64,000 bases of DNA from Chrysomallon squamiferum (Eukaryota; Mollusca; Gastropoda; Neomphalida; Peltospiridae), in the NCBI GenBank assembly GCA_012295275.1, contig CM022676.1, positions 6,514,219 to 6,578,218 on the forward strand, given 5' to 3'. The stretch's first letter is position 1. Each line of letters opens with the position of its first letter. The translations under genes were made by a program, and so were the position numbers. Positions 62,868 to 64,000 of this stretch are shown piece by piece. The notes under the pieces are model-generated. The model searched no databases, was not told the DNA's origin, and saw only the letters and a program-made list of their open reading frames with translations.

Positions 62868-63342
62868 TATTATTATATATTTATTTTTTTTTATTTATTT
62901 ATTTTTTTTAATTTACTTTCTTAATTTAATTTATTTATTTATTTATTTATTTATTTACACAGGTATATCTCTGTTTACCTAACTATCGTTCTCTCACTAA
63001 TGGACATTGTCTCATTGTGCCGATGCAACATGTTCTGTCTGGAACATCTGTTGATGAAGATGTCTGGCAAGAAATTCAAGTATTTTCAAATTTATAAATC
63101 CTCTCTTCAAAGAATATTGGCTTTAAATTTTGTAAAGAATATCATTAAATAAAAAATATGCTCTTTCCTTCTTAGTGTCTTAATAATTAGGTCATTATAA
63201 GTTATACATTTTCTCACAAAAACTTTACTAGTAATGTTATAAATACATGAATACTGGTGTTTTTCCTCTTTTTTTATTTTTAATGTTTGTTATTATCATT
63301 ATTAAATTATTGTTATTATTTTTATTATAATTATTATTATTA

Positions 63343-63384
<42 letters not shown>

Positions 63385-63629
63385 TTTATTACTGTTATTG
63401 TATTATTGTTATTGTATTATTATTATAGTTGTTGTTATTATTATTGTTGTTGTTATTACTATTATTATTTCAGACATTTAGAAAGACTCTTGTGACAATG
63501 TTTGAGAGCAGAGACCTGGATGTGGTGTTCATGGAAACCAGCATGCACTTGAAAAAATTTCCACACATGACAATAGAGTGCGTTCCCCTGGAAAAAGAGA
63601 CTGGTGACCTTGCACCAATCTATTTTAAG
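54670..63629 (+). CDS. CWF19L2: CWF19-like protein 2, exons 1-15 (3' end beyond the window)
   Basis: CWF19L2 is a spliceosome-associated protein of the CwfJ family, linked in other animals and yeast to late spliceosome and intron-lariat steps. Exons: 54670-54759, 55080-55190, 55653-55754, 56075-56173, 56550-56663, 57443-57649, 58151-58831, 59160-59332, 59909-60120, 60541-60612, 61179-61244, 61464-61578, 62202-62290, 62963-63079, 63474-63629. All introns are GT-AG and phases agree. The N-terminus is a charged coiled-coil-like region ([20 protein letters not shown]). The middle contains W-M-ECPFDI and [16 protein letters not shown] conserved stretch, [19 protein letters not shown], precedes the C-terminal CwfJ domain ([51 protein letters not shown]). 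About 801 residues are encoded here; the vertebrate protein is near 890, so roughly one or two exons remain. Three single-base frame breaks occur (exons 7 and 9). AG at 63999-64000 is the next acceptor. Confidence 0.93.
57240..57425. repeat. ~35-bp AT minisatellite in CWF19L2 intron 5
   Basis: About five near-identical units of TTTTATTATTTTAATTATTT plus ATTTATTAGATA run up to within 20 bp of the exon 6 acceptor. The last unit supplies part of the pyrimidine tract. Confidence 0.85.
57960..58028. repeat. (CT)n tract in CWF19L2 intron 6
   Basis: About 60 bp of pure (CT)n, slightly interrupted at the right end (CACTCTCTCTCACAC). No other feature. Confidence 0.95.
58151..58831 (+). CDS. CWF19L2: CWF19L2 exon 7: Arg/Ser-rich, two frame breaks
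   Basis: Acceptor at 58150 and donor A/GTAAGT at 58832. The exon reads [22 protein letters not shown]..., then [20 protein letters not shown], then an RS-rich repeat region. Two extra bases, one in the A8 run at 58156-58163 and one in ACAGG at 58319-58325, break the frame. Removing one base at each place restores it, and the total then fits phase 0 in and phase 1 out. The repeats have the form (R/H)F-x-KP-(G/D)-(D/E), five times between about 58400 and 58740. Confidence 0.8.
59774..59822. repeat. (CA)n tract in CWF19L2 intron 8
   Basis: About 24 pure CA units, about 85 bp before the exon 9 acceptor. Confidence 0.95.
59909..60120 (+). CDS. CWF19L2: CWF19L2 exon 9, one frame break
   Basis: The first part reads [14 protein letters not shown] in frame with exon 8. 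The second part, [20 protein letters not shown] and [11 protein letters not shown], is in the -1 frame and joins exon 10 ([20 protein letters not shown]) in phase. One base is missing somewhere in 59910-60020, most simply in AGAAGG at 59948-59953. With it the exon is 213 nt. Confidence 0.82.
61070..61145. repeat. (ACT)n-(AAT)n tract in CWF19L2 intron 10
   Basis: ACT repeats with CTG interruptions are followed by AAT repeats, ending about 35 bp before the exon 11 acceptor. Confidence 0.9.
62202..63629 (+). CDS. CWF19L2: CWF19L2 exons 13-15: CwfJ C-terminal domain 1
   Basis: Exons 62202-62290, 62963-63079 and 63474-63629 encode the HIT-like CwfJ domain. It has a Cys pair in CHYC, then K-HLI-A-G, L-P-N-x-R-S-L-x-x-GHCLIVP-x-QH, and the acidic helix [20 protein letters not shown]. 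The GHCLIVP...QH segment corresponds to the HIT-fold core strand and His region. All three exons are intact and in frame. Confidence 0.92.
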
Positions 63630-64000
63630 GTTAGAACAGTAAAGTCACTTCTGATAGGTTAAATATTTTTGTAACTTAAAATATAATTGGTCAGATTATA
63701 TTAATTGCTAATTTTGTTTTTCTGCTGCTGTGTCATTTAAACAAACAAATAAATAAATAAATAAATAAAGATTATATAAATTTTGAAAATTTGACTTATG
63801 TCTTAATTTATTAAAATTATATGTTAAACATTAGATAACTTTAAATATGAAAATTTTAATGGACTGTGTTAAATAAAAATTTCTATCTCATTCATTATTA
63901 TTTAGTTTTGTAAATTGTTATTTAATTTGATTCTTGAGACACTTTTCTTTAATTAAAATGGAAAAATGACTTCAATTTTAATTTATTTTTATATTTACAG
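63630..64000 (+). other. CWF19L2 intron 15 (complete)
   Basis: Donor GTTAGA at 63630 and acceptor TATATTTACAG ending exactly at 64000. No other feature apart from an AAAT tract near 63747-63770. Confidence 0.8.

Overview
This is animal nuclear DNA: AT-rich, with spliced genes carrying GT-AG introns, and it is unusually full of microsatellites ((TAA)n, (CA)n, (CT)n, (TA)n, ATAC/TGTA arrays) and minisatellites. Gene content (an Eph-type ligand-binding domain, a BTB/C2H2 zinc-finger protein, the spliceosomal factor CWF19L2) and repeat style suggest a spiralian invertebrate, most likely a mollusc. That placement is inference; nothing here fixes the species.

Layout. 2.5-10.7 kb: a local segmental duplication carrying an intronless seven-transmembrane (7TM) receptor-like gene on the minus strand. 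It includes one intact copy (2760-3539), one copy with a single in-frame TGA (8372-9151), and a remnant of only the first ~18 codons (5371-5425). A 145-bp block is well preserved upstream of both long copies. 11-19 kb: minisatellites, SINE copies sharing a 3' core, and a ~110-bp-armed inverted repeat. 22.6-23.5 kb: a third, divergent 7TM gene of the same family on the plus strand. 25.6-39.5 kb: a five-exon plus-strand gene whose splice phases all agree. It encodes a signal peptide, an Eph-receptor ligand-binding domain, part of the Eph cysteine-rich region, and then a short hydrophobic C-terminal tail ending in a stop. There is no kinase, SAM domain, FnIII domain or standard transmembrane helix. 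A receptor-ectodomain-only, possibly GPI-anchored, Eph-like protein is the most striking item in the window.

39.5-47.9 kb: intergenic, low-complexity. 47.9-50.1 kb: a BTB/POZ gene with eight C2H2 fingers. 54.7 kb to the end: fifteen exons of CWF19L2, with the next exon starting just beyond position 64000.

The Eph-like gene, the BTB-ZF gene and CWF19L2 exons 7 and 9 all carry single-base frame breaks while everything around them (splice phase, domain sequence) is intact. This is better explained by indel errors in the assembly than by four decaying genes, but only reads or RNA can settle it. I see no operon-like or pathway link between the genes. The shared themes are local duplication of the 7TM family and a striking excess of TGACGTCA/TTACGTCA (CREB/ATF-type) sites, concentrated near and inside the Eph-like gene.
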